Shown here piece after piece: positions 9,948-19,196 of a DNA stretch of 64,000 nt (the stretch's first letter is position 1; each line of letters opens with the position of its first letter). Below the pieces are notes generated by a model. It was not told where the DNA came from. It saw only the letters and a list, made by a program, of their open reading frames with translations, and searched no databases. Source of the stretch: Rhynchopus sp. YZ270_cl-10 (taxonomy: Eukaryota > Euglenozoa > Diplonemea > Diplonemida > Diplonemidae); NCBI GenBank assembly GCA_964035575.1, contig OZ037868.1:1054001-1118000 (forward strand), written 5' to 3'. A program made the position numbers and the translations under genes.

Positions 9948-11033
9948 ATGGAAGTCTCTATTGTTCACCCACAGACGGGATCTGTGGAGAGACTCGATGT
10001 GGTTGTGGGTGCTACTGTTGCAGGGTTGTTGGAACGGATGTCATTTTATATTCCACAAGGCTGTCGAAGCGGGCTGCGTGTACAGGGAGGCGTCGAGGTG
10101 TGGTATGAGGAAACGGCGCTGTGTGATACAGAGATCGAATGCGGGGTGCGGCTGGAGGTGGTAGTGGAAAGCGCAGTGAAGCTAGGGGCCTACCCAATGG
10201 TGTCGCCAAGCACGGTATCGGTGTCTCCAAACGGATCGTATTGCGCGGTGTTAAAAGGGGACGGGCCAGAGGTCGCCGTTTTTTGCACCACATCGGCCAC
10301 AAAGCTGTACTCTTCCTTTACCCCTGATCTCTCCTTTTCCCCGTGTAGTCGCTTCTTTCTTGGCACCAAACGTGGTGTAGGGGTCACTGTGAATGCTGCG
10401 CAGACTGGAAACGTGATAGACACCTTCAACCTCACCGAGAGAACGAACCTTGCGTGGTCGCCTGACAGTGCATCCTTTGCTTGTATTTATGATGCGGGGC
10501 TCGAAATAATTTCGATTCGCGATAAGAGCATTGCAAAGGTAGATGGGTATCAAGGCATGGGCGTGTCTTGTGTCTTATGCACTGCATCTGTCGTTATCAC
10601 AGCAGCGTACGACGGATGCTTTCGCGTGAATTGCGTGAACAATCTGCGGTGCCTCAACGTTGTGCAGGCACATCCAAAGTATATCATTTCAATGGCATTA
10701 TCACGGGACGGGAAAGAGTTGCTTACTGGAGGTGGTTCCAATGATTGCACTGTAAAAAGCTGGTCTCTCAGCACGTACACATGCCTTCGTATCTTTGCAG
10801 GTCATACAAGGAGTATATGGAAAATAGACACCAGTGCGCACCACGTAGCGGCGATGGGCTACTGCGGGAGGATCCTCGTGTGGGGGGCAGAAGGGGGAGA
10901 AGAAGAAGGGCGTGTGGTCCATGATGGTAAGGGTGCGGCAAATGGACTCAGCGGCTTTGCATTAAGCCCCTGTGGGCAAAGGTTGTTCCGATCAGAGCCA
11001 CGGCAGGTTGTTGTTAGTGAGGTGTGCTTTTGA
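9948..11033 (+). CDS. WD40-repeat protein with ubiquitin-like N-terminal domain
   Basis: 361 residues, one exon. Residues ~1-75 (MEVSIVHPQTGSVERLDVVV..., then VWYEETALCDTEIECGVRLEV) have the strand-turn-strand-helix order and 'simple core' of a ubiquitin-like fold; this is inferred from pattern. Residues ~85-361 are degenerate WD40 blades: SVSPNGSYCAV, AWSPDSASFACIYD, HPKYIISMALSRDGKELLTGGGSNDCTVKSWS (the clearest), and a final GFALSPCGQRLF. Five to six blades are visible. It is probably a soluble scaffold; partners are unknown. The start follows CTTCACTTTCCTTTTC with an AG at ~9889. The upstream 9747-9829 segment is shared with the LRR gene at 49027, which also has a ubiquitin-like N terminus. 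Confidence 0.8.
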   Translation: MEVSIVHPQTGSVERLDVVVGATVAGLLERMSFYIPQGCRSGLRVQGGVEVWYEETALCDTEIECGVRLEVVVESAVKLGAYPMVSPSTVSVSPNGSYCAVLKGDGPEVAVFCTTSATKLYSSFTPDLSFSPCSRFFLGTKRGVGVTVNAAQTGNVIDTFNLTERTNLAWSPDSASFACIYDAGLEIISIRDKSIAKVDGYQGMGVSCVLCTASVVITAAYDGCFRVNCVNNLRCLNVVQAHPKYIISMALSRDGKELLTGGGSNDCTVKSWSLSTYTCLRIFAGHTRSIWKIDTSAHHVAAMGYCGRILVWGAEGGEEEGRVVHDGKGAANGLSGFALSPCGQRLFRSEPRQVVVSEVCF

Positions 11034-11395
11034 GGGTCTGTGTGTGTGTGTGTTGTTCCGAGTTTTGAATGAGGGAATATTTGCCTGGTCCCGCCTTTTG
11101 ACTATCGTTAAAAAAAATGCATCAGATGTGACCATTCGGTTTCATCTTGCAAAATTTCTTGTGCGTTTTTATTTTTTTTATATCCTTCACTTCCCATGCG
11201 TTTTGAGGGGAAATAGTGCGTTTTTAGGTCATCTTAATCAGTTTTTTTTCTCTTGTTTCGTAATCTAATTTAATGGTTTCTATTTAATGATTGTTGAGTA
11301 GAGACTTAAGCAAGGTATAGTCTCTGTCCAGTTGAGAGAGTTGGCAGAGTTTTTCGGAAACTCGCGACGACTCTGTTCCTGACAAAAAAAAAATA

Positions 11396-11446
11396 GTGGA
11401 GCACACTCTAGGGTGGCTACACTAATACAACCAAGTTTTCAAAAAA
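11396..11446 (+). repeat. Short retroposon-like repeat, family F
   Basis: GTGGAGCACACTCTAGGG, then TGGCTACACTAATACAACC, then AAGTTTTC followed by A-rich sequence. Other copies start at 17231, 24553, 25219, 26070, 28164, 28379, 30421 and 33601. The head is ~50 nt and the tail is always A-rich, often (CAAAA)n. Confidence 0.75.
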
Positions 11447-11786
11447 TAATAAAGTTGTCCTCGGACAGGGTGATTTGTCGAAACTACAATAAATAAATCA
11501 GTTCTCATGAAAATAGACCCCTAGATGGTACACCCCTCTCCATGGGGCGATATCGACGCTGCTGCCCACCACAGACGTAGCTATGGTTGCGGGCGACACT
11601 CTGATCTCGTTCTACTGAGAGGCGTCGGTTCATCTCATAAACGTTTCTTTATTTCATCATATGTGCGTGTGCGTGCCCTTTTGCCATTTCTTCCAGGACA
11701 TTCTTTTGAAATTTGGATTTTCCTCCAGGCTTTCCGAATCTTCAATGCCAAGCTTTAACCCTGCCGTACTTCCGTTTTCTTTTTAA

Positions 11787-11832
11787 AGGTGACTAAGCAA
11801 CGAGAGGCTTAGGGTCATCTTATAAACTTTTC
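11787..11832 (+). repeat. Splice-linked hairpin repeat, family A
   Basis: GTGACTAAGCAACGAGAGGC, then TTAGGGTCATCTTATAAAC, then a long pyrimidine tract. The arms CTAAGC and GCTTAG pair around a loop containing ACGAGAG. Almost identical to 16696-16752. Confidence 0.7.
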
Positions 11833-12168
11833 TTTTCTCTTCTTTCTTCTTTTGACATGGATATCCCCCTTGTCTATGGTCTATTCATTCTTTCCCTCTC
11901 TTGTACTTGGCAAAAACTCAAAAAAACAAAGTTGCCCAAAAACTGATTATTTAAAATCAAACACCCCCTTCCCCCCTTCCCCTCCCCATCTCGCTTTCCA
12001 CAGAAAGGTGTTTCCTCGCTCTCTCTGTGACCATGCTCGTATAACACCTTGTACACACTTTTTTTTATCTCTTTTCTCTTTTCTCTCTTTTCTCTCACAC
12101 CTTTGTTAGGTGGACACAACGCGTTCATTTTAAACTTCCTTTTTGTTTCCCTTCTCCCTTTTTGAACA

Positions 12169-13926
12169 ATGCAGCGGGCTGTGCCCATTGCAAGAGGCAG
12201 TGCTGTGTTGCAGATTTCATCGCATTGTAGACGTGCTAACAGAACTGCACCGTGCATGAGGAGACTGGCGTCAAGCACTGTCACACCCCCCACCACCACC
12301 ACCTTCCCTGCCTGGCTCGACCGCCTGAAAGCAGAACAGAGCATCACCGTGAGTGACACTGCTGAAAGGTATCGCTTCCTGGGCTGGCCTACCGGGCTGG
12401 ACCAGGATGTGCGTGCACGCCTTGCTCGGGGTGATGTGCGGAAAGGGTATCACCGGGTGAGGTTCACGGACCCAAATTGCGCGTACTTCTTTGCAACACC
12501 AGAGGACAACCCTTATGACTGTTCTCCGTCTTCTTGTGTTGCGTTTTGGGCGGATGTGCATGATAAGGAGCCGAAACTGTATGTGCAGCTTGGTGCGCAG
12601 TTTCCGCCGCTTCTGTGGATAGTTTTGAAGCCGTCGGTGAAGGCTGTGCGGATGGTGTTGGAATGCTTTCGTGACAATGACATCAAATTTCTTGAGGAAA
12701 ATGTTTCAAAATACGAGCAAATGCTGCTTCTTGGGGAGCAAACGATGATTCGAGACGACCGGCTTTTAGCGCAATCAACCACACCAGAAACACCTCCCGC
12801 ACCGAAGACAATACGGTACAAAACGTTAACAGAAATGCTAGATCATTCCAAGCCACAAGCCATCGCAAACACTACTGTGGAGACTGCGGTAGCGACCACA
12901 ATATCAACCCCACCCGCCACACAACAGTTTCAAAACCAGCTCAGAACAGACGCTCTCCTTGCGCGCGCGAACCCACAGTACTGCCAACACCCCCTGACCC
13001 CCTACGGCGAGAAGGGTTCCGAGATTGATTTGTTTCGTCGCGCAGCCGGGCGGCTTGCAGTGCTTTCCCCTGAGAGGGAGCACGCACAGAGCGCATGGTT
13101 TCATCTTGGTACTACCATCTCGCCTGAGGACGTTGAAACAAAGTTGATGGGGAACCCCTTTGTTTTTGCACGCTGGCCGAGCGCTGTGGTTGGGGGCGAG
13201 CAACGTCGCACCCATTTATCGGATGCGGTGTTGTGCTCTTCTTTTCGAACCGTCTTTTCCAAATCGAACCTTTTCTTTACGACACGAGACGACGAACCGC
13301 ACGTCAAAGTGAACGTCGAGGACAATCACTACGCAGAGTCGTCCACACTCTACTGCCATGTCGACTCTCCACAAACCGCTCTCATGTCCGGAGGCGTCCA
13401 AGTGGTTGAACGGTACAACCGAGAGTTTGGAACGGACTACCCTTTGACCACCCCAGTAGACGTTCTGGGTGCCTTAGCACTGTTTCAATGCAAGGCTGTT
13501 TCGCAGGTGTGCGGCGAGTATGATGTGTCTGCGGGGACGTTCCTAGATATGACACGAGATGCGTCTTTGGAAATCGCTAAGAGACAACGTGGTACGTTGA
13601 CCCCTAAAGAAGCTGGGTACGTAGGTGCATTGGAGAAGCTTGCAGCAGAGCGTGACCCCGTCGCTGCGGACGACGCAAGCCACCCCACTATAGTTGCGCT
13701 AGTAGGTTACATACGACGCCTAGCGGTGATGAAGTATGACGACTTTGAAGACCGTTGCTTCAAGCCGTTCTGGATGAACGATTCGAAGTACGTACGCATC
13801 AAAGTGCATGAGGCGTGTATCATTGCAGGGAGAACCGACCTAGCGCAGATGATGCTGTCTCGGGAGTCTGACGCATACGTTGTAAACGCATGTTGTGATG
13901 TGCAGGCGAAGAACGTTGTTGAATGA
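12169..13926 (+). CDS. Probable mitochondrial protein of unknown function
   Basis: 585 residues, one exon. The N terminus (MQRAVPIARGSAVLQISSHC... MRRLASSTV) is Arg/Ser/Ala-rich, lacks acidic residues and reads like a mitochondrial targeting sequence with cleavage around residue 35. The rest is globular and mixed alpha/beta, with a Pro/Thr-rich linker around residues 205-260 separating an N-terminal region (~40-200) from a C-terminal one (~265-585). No metal or nucleotide motif stands out and I recognise no family. Given the probable clade, candidates include large lineage-specific mitochondrial RNA-processing or mitoribosome proteins, but that is only a guess. An acceptor-like CTTTGTTAG lies 58 nt upstream of the ATG. 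Confidence 0.72.
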   Translation: MQRAVPIARGSAVLQISSHCRRANRTAPCMRRLASSTVTPPTTTTFPAWLDRLKAEQSITVSDTAERYRFLGWPTGLDQDVRARLARGDVRKGYHRVRFTDPNCAYFFATPEDNPYDCSPSSCVAFWADVHDKEPKLYVQLGAQFPPLLWIVLKPSVKAVRMVLECFRDNDIKFLEENVSKYEQMLLLGEQTMIRDDRLLAQSTTPETPPAPKTIRYKTLTEMLDHSKPQAIANTTVETAVATTISTPPATQQFQNQLRTDALLARANPQYCQHPLTPYGEKGSEIDLFRRAAGRLAVLSPEREHAQSAWFHLGTTISPEDVETKLMGNPFVFARWPSAVVGGEQRRTHLSDAVLCSSFRTVFSKSNLFFTTRDDEPHVKVNVEDNHYAESSTLYCHVDSPQTALMSGGVQVVERYNREFGTDYPLTTPVDVLGALALFQCKAVSQVCGEYDVSAGTFLDMTRDASLEIAKRQRGTLTPKEAGYVGALEKLAAERDPVAADDASHPTIVALVGYIRRLAVMKYDDFEDRCFKPFWMNDSKYVRIKVHEACIIAGRTDLAQMMLSRESDAYVVNACCDVQAKNVVE

Positions 13927-15046
13927 TTTCAAATGGTGTTAGAGAGGGAATTCTGTTGTTGCAGGCAAAACCTAAAAAAAACCCCAAAAAGACCTTTCTT
14001 CCCATGATTGGGCTCATTTTTTGTCATAAATTTAAGTGGTCAAAAAGATTGTATAATTTTCGACCCGTGAGGTTTTGGGGTTTTGTATTGAAAATGGGTT
14101 TGGGACAGCGAAACCCTCAAGGAACATCTTTCCCAAAACACGGTGTAAGGCATCAACGGTGTCGTCGTGCAGGGAGGCTTCAGTGCGGTAGCGCGGTGAG
14201 GAAATATGCTGCAGTGTATTGTCCCGACACTGGTGCAACGCTCCTCAATGGGACGCTTAACGTTAGTTTTGCGGGCTTTTGTGAAGCTTCTCTTCCAAGC
14301 TTTGCTTCATCTTGGCGAAACTGGCGAAATGATGTGTTCCACCGTTCCACCTTTGAATTTTTTTTCATCCGTGAAAAAAAATGTCCCCAATATCTTTGAT
14401 GTCCTCCAAAGCTTCTTCCACAGCCCATCTTCAGCGTCTTCGGTTTCCACAAGCCAGCTGTCGCCGTCTTGCAGGTCTTTTTCCATAACTCGAATTCGTC
14501 ACTGACCAACATGGAGCGGATAGCTTCTTGCAGTCTTTCGATTACCAACTGGCACCAAGGCGCCTCTCATTCAGCACCACCATTCTGTACGTCGTTTATT
14601 TTTCCAACAGCGCCACCACCTTTTCCCCTTCCCACATAGCTCACCCCATCATTCACGACCTCGTTGTACCACTTGAACCTGTCTTTGGTGGTGATTTATT
14701 GTACCAAACTTAGAATCTTCGAATATCAGGTCGATGGTGTGCAACATACACACGCTCTTACGTTAGCATCTTCGGCAACTTCTCTCTCCTCCAGGTTCAG
14801 TGCAGTGGCCTAGGCGCCGTCCATCACAACGTGCACAATGTCATCCTTATGTGGTAGGTTGTTGATGCCCTCGATGCAGGTGTCGCTGATGTGCTCTTGG
14901 GACCCGAATACAATCCGAATATGCCACATTCGGATCCAAATATAGGGGGAATTCGAATTCGCCCCCAAGGGGGTTACCATTTTTCAAACATCCCTTCCTA
15001 ATTCATTCACCCCCCCCCCCCCCCCCCCCCCCTCAGATGCTCTGCA
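13927..15046. other. Spacer with hAT transposase relic and poly-C tract
   Basis: Holds the decayed minus-strand transposase listed below and an AAATTTAAGTGGTCAAAAAG piece at 14030 that resembles the shared module of the TIR elements. A run of about 22 C lies at 15011-15032, followed by TCAG, a likely 3' splice site for the next gene. Confidence 0.55.
14180..14920 (-). pseudogene. hAT-family (DUF659) transposase relic
   Basis: Read on the minus strand from 14920 downward, the pieces follow the order of DUF659/hAT transposases. EHISDTCIEGINNL and DDIVHVVMDGA match the 'vVtDgAs' strand carrying a catalytic Asp. Then comes ACV-LHTIDLIFEDSKFG, matching 'pCaaHtiDLileDi'. Further down, RLQEAIRSMLVSDEFELWKK matches the later 'R..mv.S.eW..wk' region. 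The pieces lie in different frames with several stops, so this is a dead fragment lacking the N-terminal BED region and the C-terminal dimerisation end. It is the only transposase sequence recognised in the window and may point to the source that once moved the non-autonomous hAT-like elements listed here. Confidence 0.55.
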
Positions 15047-16441
15047 ATGCGGAGGGCTTTTATGTTGCTTTTATCGCTTTCTTTTGCAAAGGGGTTTTCC
15101 GAAGATGACGAGGTCGCGCGGTGTTTACAATCAGCCATGCTCGAAGCACGCCTCAACGCATCAGAACCCGACTGGAACTGCGGCGGCAGTGCCGGAAGCG
15201 CAACATGCCTTCGGAAGGGATGGGTGGCCCTGCGGGAGGGGCTGCTCTGTGTGCAAAAATACTCCACAGCACGCGACCTAGATTTATTTACCACCGGCAG
15301 CCTTGCGACTCCCGAAGAAGCAAACAAAACCTATCAGTGCCTCTACAACCGCATTGACACATGCTCGATGAGCAACGGGAACAGCTGCACCTCTTTCTTC
15401 GAATGCACCGCCTCATGGAAATGCATTGCAACCGTCACCAACCTTTGTCTCAAAACCGAGCTCCTCCCTGTCTCCCGCATCAAACCCCACAAATCATATG
15501 TTAACTATGACCTCACTCCGTTTCATGACTGCACTAAACAGAGAAAATGCGGGTCTCAAGTTTGCCATGCATTTGCTTCGTATGATTGCGCGGTGTCTAC
15601 TGGGTTGCTTCCGTTTTATAGTAGTAAGGATGCAGCATTTTTGATGAACGCTCCTGAACAGGAATGCGCAGAGGATGGGTTTCGGTACTGCCTTGGGGGA
15701 GGGGGGATGTGTGGTGAGGACGCAACATATGCGGAGTGTGTCGAGCAGTTGCGGTGCACCGCGGAAGTTGTGAATCGATGTGCCAAACAGAACCTCATCC
15801 CAACTCGCCTCATCCCAACAGGCGTCGCATCGGAAGCCGACTGCAGCAAGCCTCTCTCCACACTGTGCACCCCAAACAAACGCTGTGCGTTTCCATGTGT
15901 CACACAAAGGGATGGTGCGCAATGTAGTTATGCCTGCGGAAAATTTGATGCAATTTGTGCAGCAGAGCAAACCCTCTATTGCACGGCATCCTCTGAAGCA
16001 TTGGAAACACTGAAAATGGAGTTAAAGGTGTGTAAAAAGAGGGTAAATGAGTGTGATCCGTCGGAATGGTGTTTGGGTGATGTGTTTAGAGCAAATCCGT
16101 CTCGGTGTTATGCGGCGTTAAACTGTGCGGTGAGGGGTTCCGTGCAGTGTGCGAACAGTGCAGTTGCGATTCTATTCCCAAGGGAAGGATCAGAAGGGGA
16201 AAGTACTGATGGTCATGACGGGGTGCCAGTGCAGGTTTGGGTGGGGGTAGGGTGCGCGGCGCTTGCTGTGGTGCTTGCGGTGATTGTCGTGGTGGCTCTA
16301 GTGGTGTATCGTATGTGTGTTGCGCGTGCAGTCCCCTCAGAGACAACAGACAGAGACATCAAAGTAAAAGACTTTGTCATAAATTCATCCTTCCCGACAG
16401 ACCTCTCAGACTCAGAGTATCCAGATGATGTACTGGTTTGA
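15047..16441 (+). CDS. Cysteine-rich type I membrane protein
   Basis: 464 residues. The signal peptide MRRAFMLLLSLSFAKGFS is followed by a ~380-residue extracellular region with three cysteine-rich repeats of ~100-120 residues. Two repeats end in a similar phrase (C-L-K-TELLPVSRI, C-A-K-QNLIPTRLI), and a shorter one ends in TGLLPF. A single membrane span, WVGVGCAALAVVLAVIVVV, lies near residue 400, and a ~40-residue cytoplasmic tail rich in D/S/T ends YPDDVLV. It is a likely surface receptor or adhesin; I recognise no named domain. The start lies 11 nt after the poly-C tract and CAG. The first ATG after that AG (15037) is out of frame and opens a short upstream ORF, so either translation is weak or a different acceptor is used. 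Confidence 0.78.
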   Translation: MRRAFMLLLSLSFAKGFSEDDEVARCLQSAMLEARLNASEPDWNCGGSAGSATCLRKGWVALREGLLCVQKYSTARDLDLFTTGSLATPEEANKTYQCLYNRIDTCSMSNGNSCTSFFECTASWKCIATVTNLCLKTELLPVSRIKPHKSYVNYDLTPFHDCTKQRKCGSQVCHAFASYDCAVSTGLLPFYSSKDAAFLMNAPEQECAEDGFRYCLGGGGMCGEDATYAECVEQLRCTAEVVNRCAKQNLIPTRLIPTGVASEADCSKPLSTLCTPNKRCAFPCVTQRDGAQCSYACGKFDAICAAEQTLYCTASSEALETLKMELKVCKKRVNECDPSEWCLGDVFRANPSRCYAALNCAVRGSVQCANSAVAILFPREGSEGESTDGHDGVPVQVWVGVGCAALAVVLAVIVVVALVVYRMCVARAVPSETTDRDIKVKDFVINSSFPTDLSDSEYPDDVLV

Positions 16442-16695
16442 GTTTTTTTTTTTGCCCCAACTTTTTCAAAATTCTGGATTTTGGGGGAAAAAGGGGGAGG
16501 TGTAAAGGGACGCTTGGCAAAAGAGAGCGCGCTCATTACAAGGACCCCCTCCCCTCCACCAAACCCGCATTCTGTGTAGCAACTTCCCTTTGTGGTTATA
16601 CCAGTTTATTTTTTTAGAGTGCCCTATGGTCTGCCGATGAATGGTGAAGGTCATATTGCCTTTCCCCCTATCTCCGCGAGAACGAATATGATAAG

Positions 16696-16752
16696 GTGAC
16701 TAAGCAACGAGAGGCTTAGGATCATCTTATAAACTTTTCTTTTTTTTTTTAG
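16696..16752 (+). repeat. Splice-linked hairpin repeat, family A (57-nt GT...AG unit)
   Basis: Preceded by AAG, it starts GTGACTAAGCAACGAGAGGC, has the hairpin CTAAGC/GCTTAG and ATCATCTTATAAAC, then a pyrimidine tract, and ends TTTTAG. In outline it is a complete miniature intron. Confidence 0.7.
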
Positions 16753-17106
16753 TGTCTCTGCGTCCCAGAGGCGTTATCACATATCAACTTCACTATTTTT
16801 TTTTAAAAAAAAGCAGTTTGCAGTTCACTTTCATTTACACAAGAGTGGATAGGTTTACACACCTGCTTTCTGCAACGATAACTAAACAACCCCCTCCCCG
16901 CTGCACCCCCCTCCTCCCTTGGTGGCCATGTTTGTGTACTGATGGTGTTATGTATCCTTCAGTACACAAAACGTCACCCCTCTTGCAACCTTTTATTTCC
17001 CTGTCTATGGCAAGGGAAAACCAATTTAGAGAGAAAAAAAAGATGGGTTTTTTCCTTTTTTTTTGAACCTAACTCCCTTCCCCTTCCCCCTCTCTTCACA
17101 CCGGTA

Positions 17107-17207
17107 ACACGGTGGCCCAACGGACCCTATTTGGGGCACCCCAAATAGGTCCGTTGGGGTACCCCCCCGCGGATCCCTACCCTGAGGGTGCGTATGGGCT
17201 ACCGTGT
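17107..17207. mobile_element. GGTACC-palindrome element with ACACGGTRGCCCA ends
   Basis: The left end is ACACGGTGGCCCA and the right end is TGGGCTACCGTGT, an inverted match with one difference. The interior is a nested palindrome (GGACCTATTTGGGG type) with GGGGTACCCC. Related clusters lie at 41028-41169 and 44420-44641, which share the ACACGGTGGCCCA end. Confidence 0.5.
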
Positions 17208-17298
17208 ATTTCTCAAGGGGAAAACATATAGTGGACCCTAGGGTGGCTACACTAATAACAACCAAGTTTTCAAAAAAAAAATAAAAATTGTATTGACA

Positions 17299-17350
17299 GT
17301 GGAGCTTTGCACAGGTGGCAACTACACTATTCCTACAATTCTTCTCAACA
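17299..17350 (+). repeat. Short retroposon-like repeat, family E
   Basis: GTGGAGCTTTGCACAGG, then TGGCAACTACACTATTCC, then A-rich sequence. It is a link between families E and F, sharing GTGGAGC and the CTACACTA core. Other E copies: 22074-22152, 25425-25482, 28016-28085, 31304-31364 (interrupted) and 54861-54927. Confidence 0.65.
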
Positions 17351-17495
17351 AAATAAGACACCAATCCCAATAACAACACCAGAGAGAAAAAACCCCCTCC
17401 CCAAAAATGTGATGTACCTTGCGCACACATAACGTTCCCCCCCTTCCCCTCCCTCCCCTCTCCCCCCCTTTCCCCTCTCTATTGTCTTTCCAAAA

Positions 17496-19196
17496 ATGAC
17501 GCTCAACGCTTGGGGCGCTGAAGCCCCCTTGGTTTCTTCTCCTCCTCCTCCTCCTCCTTCTGCTTCTCCCACACCGCAGGCATGGCATCAGGAGCTGACT
17601 GCTGATGAACGCCATGCTGTGGAGCATGAATACTGTCGGAATATGGGTGATTTTGGGCACAATGCAGTGTTACGATCGTTGCAGAGACTTGGAGAGAGAG
17701 TGACGTCAGCGCAGTTGGGGGAGGTGTTGCGGGAGGTGGGGATAGCGGAGGGTGAGGTGCTGTCTCCGGATGGTTGGGTAGCTGTGGTAGGTGCATTGAA
17801 ACGTCGGTTTGTCGAAAAGGTTTCGCAGCCAGATAGCGACTGCATCACCGCATTTGAGTGTCTTGGAGGAAAGGCCGATAAATCCGGCCATGTTTGCGCA
17901 AACGAACTCAAATCTGTGATCGATGCATTCCAACTCAACGTAGATATCAGCGGTCTCCTTAACGATCTTGATGATGGCGACCAAGATGGATTGGTCTCCT
18001 TTTCAGAGTTCTGCTGTCTTCTCCGATCCCAGCCTGCAGGGACAAAAGGCAATCATATCAAGATCAGTGCCTGGGGTGGTACTGACTCCCCTGCGACTGC
18101 TGTCAACTCTTCTCCCACAAAACCTCGTCCATCTCCAGCAAGGCGAAGTGGGTCTCAATTAGTTTCATCCCCTTCTACCCGCACCTTGGTACCTTCTAAT
18201 AGGACGGATTTAACCGCGGAAATCGCGGTTATCCAGAAACGTCATGACAAAGCGAAGAAAACCGCTTTAAAAGGAGTAGGTAAACCACCATCTGCGGAGG
18301 CAGCAGCAGCAATGGGGGAGCGACATATGATGCGTCGGTCTGTGTATTCAAATAATTATATTATTCCATTGACCTATGAACGGGCAGGGCAAGCGGTGCG
18401 CGGGCAAGTGCAAAACTCTCTCAAGCAAGACCAACTGCAGGACGCAGAGCTTCTTCGCAGAAAGCAGATTTCTGGAGGCTTTAAGGCGGTTTTGAAACGG
18501 TTGGTTCCGGATCATAGGGGAGGTCCGAAACAGCTGCTTGCGGCACGGAGGCGATTAAAAGAGAGTGTCAAAGAGAAACGCCGCTGTCTCGACACACAGA
18601 GCTCCTCACAACGCGAACGGCACGATCTCTATTACGCGACTGAAGCTGCCAGGAGTGTTTCGTCCTATGCACCCCAAAGCACCTCTATACGACGAAAACC
18701 TCGCAAACCGCGCAAAGCAGGTGACCATCTCCTACATACACTGTTTTCCCCGAGGGGTGCTGCTGGTGGTGGTGGTGGTGGTGGAAGTGGTGCCACTCCA
18801 ACAGCGCGAACCACGCCTTATTCGTATGAAAACATAATGAGATCGCCAACGAGTCAGGGTAGTGTCGTGAAGGCACAAAGTGAACGAGGTGCAAAGACCC
18901 GGCTAAGCGTGGTGCGTGCGTTGCGAAAGGTGAGGGGTGGGGGTGGTGAGGTGGGTACCTCCCTGGAGGAGTACGACCTGCAGATTTCGGAGCTTTTTGC
19001 GTCGCAGGTTTTTGTGCAAAGGGTGCAGGCCAAAGCCGCGCATGCTGCCGCCGTGGCAGCCCTCACGCTTGCAGTGGTAGCAAATGTGACTTACAAAGAG
19101 TTGTTAAAAGAACTCCACCATGCCGCAGGGTTTGTACATGAAGCCGGTCTGACAGAAGCAGTGCTCTCGCGATCCCCATTTCATCTGTATTTTTGA
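17496..19196 (+). CDS. EF-hand protein with long basic tail
   Basis: 566 residues, one exon. After a Pro-rich start, residues ~30-185 are helical with one canonical EF-hand loop, DGDQDGLVSFSE (acidic residues at positions 1, 3 and 5, Gly at 6, Glu at 12), at about residue 165. A degenerate partner loop, KADKSGHVCANE, lies ~35 residues earlier and has Lys at position 1. It should therefore bind one Ca2+ per pair. The remainder is basic and low-complexity with Ser/Pro stretches. A glycine run near residue 425 comes from a GGT microsatellite, and an Ala-rich helical end closes the protein. The role is unknown; a calcium-responsive structural or cytoskeletal protein is plausible. Confidence 0.78.
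   Translation: MTLNAWGAEAPLVSSPPPPPPSASPTPQAWHQELTADERHAVEHEYCRNMGDFGHNAVLRSLQRLGERVTSAQLGEVLREVGIAEGEVLSPDGWVAVVGALKRRFVEKVSQPDSDCITAFECLGGKADKSGHVCANELKSVIDAFQLNVDISGLLNDLDDGDQDGLVSFSEFCCLLRSQPAGTKGNHIKISAWGGTDSPATAVNSSPTKPRPSPARRSGSQLVSSPSTRTLVPSNRTDLTAEIAVIQKRHDKAKKTALKGVGKPPSAEAAAAMGERHMMRRSVYSNNYIIPLTYERAGQAVRGQVQNSLKQDQLQDAELLRRKQISGGFKAVLKRLVPDHRGGPKQLLAARRRLKESVKEKRRCLDTQSSSQRERHDLYYATEAARSVSSYAPQSTSIRRKPRKPRKAGDHLLHTLFSPRGAAGGGGGGGSGATPTARTTPYSYENIMRSPTSQGSVVKAQSERGAKTRLSVVRALRKVRGGGGEVGTSLEEYDLQISELFASQVFVQRVQAKAAHAAAVAALTLAVVANVTYKELLKELHHAAGFVHEAGLTEAVLSRSPFHLYF

Larger units (their letters stand above)
11034..12168. other. Gene-free spacer with two small repeats
   Basis: Contains a family F retroposon-like copy at 11396-11446 and a family A hairpin unit at 11787-11832 (AAG then GTGACTAAGCAACGAGAGG). 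Pyrimidine-rich tracts follow up to CTTTGTTAG at ~12110, a possible 3' splice site for the next gene. No gene seen. Confidence 0.55.
16442..17495. other. Spacer with small repeats
   Basis: Contains a family A hairpin unit (16696-16752), a GGTACC-palindrome element (17107-17207), a family F copy (17231-17280) and a family E copy (17299-17350). No gene was seen. Confidence 0.6.

Noticed and set aside
16466-17066. Small ORFs in the spacer after the cysteine-rich membrane protein
   Set aside because: Short, rich in homopolymer-derived Phe/Lys, and overlapping dispersed repeats.
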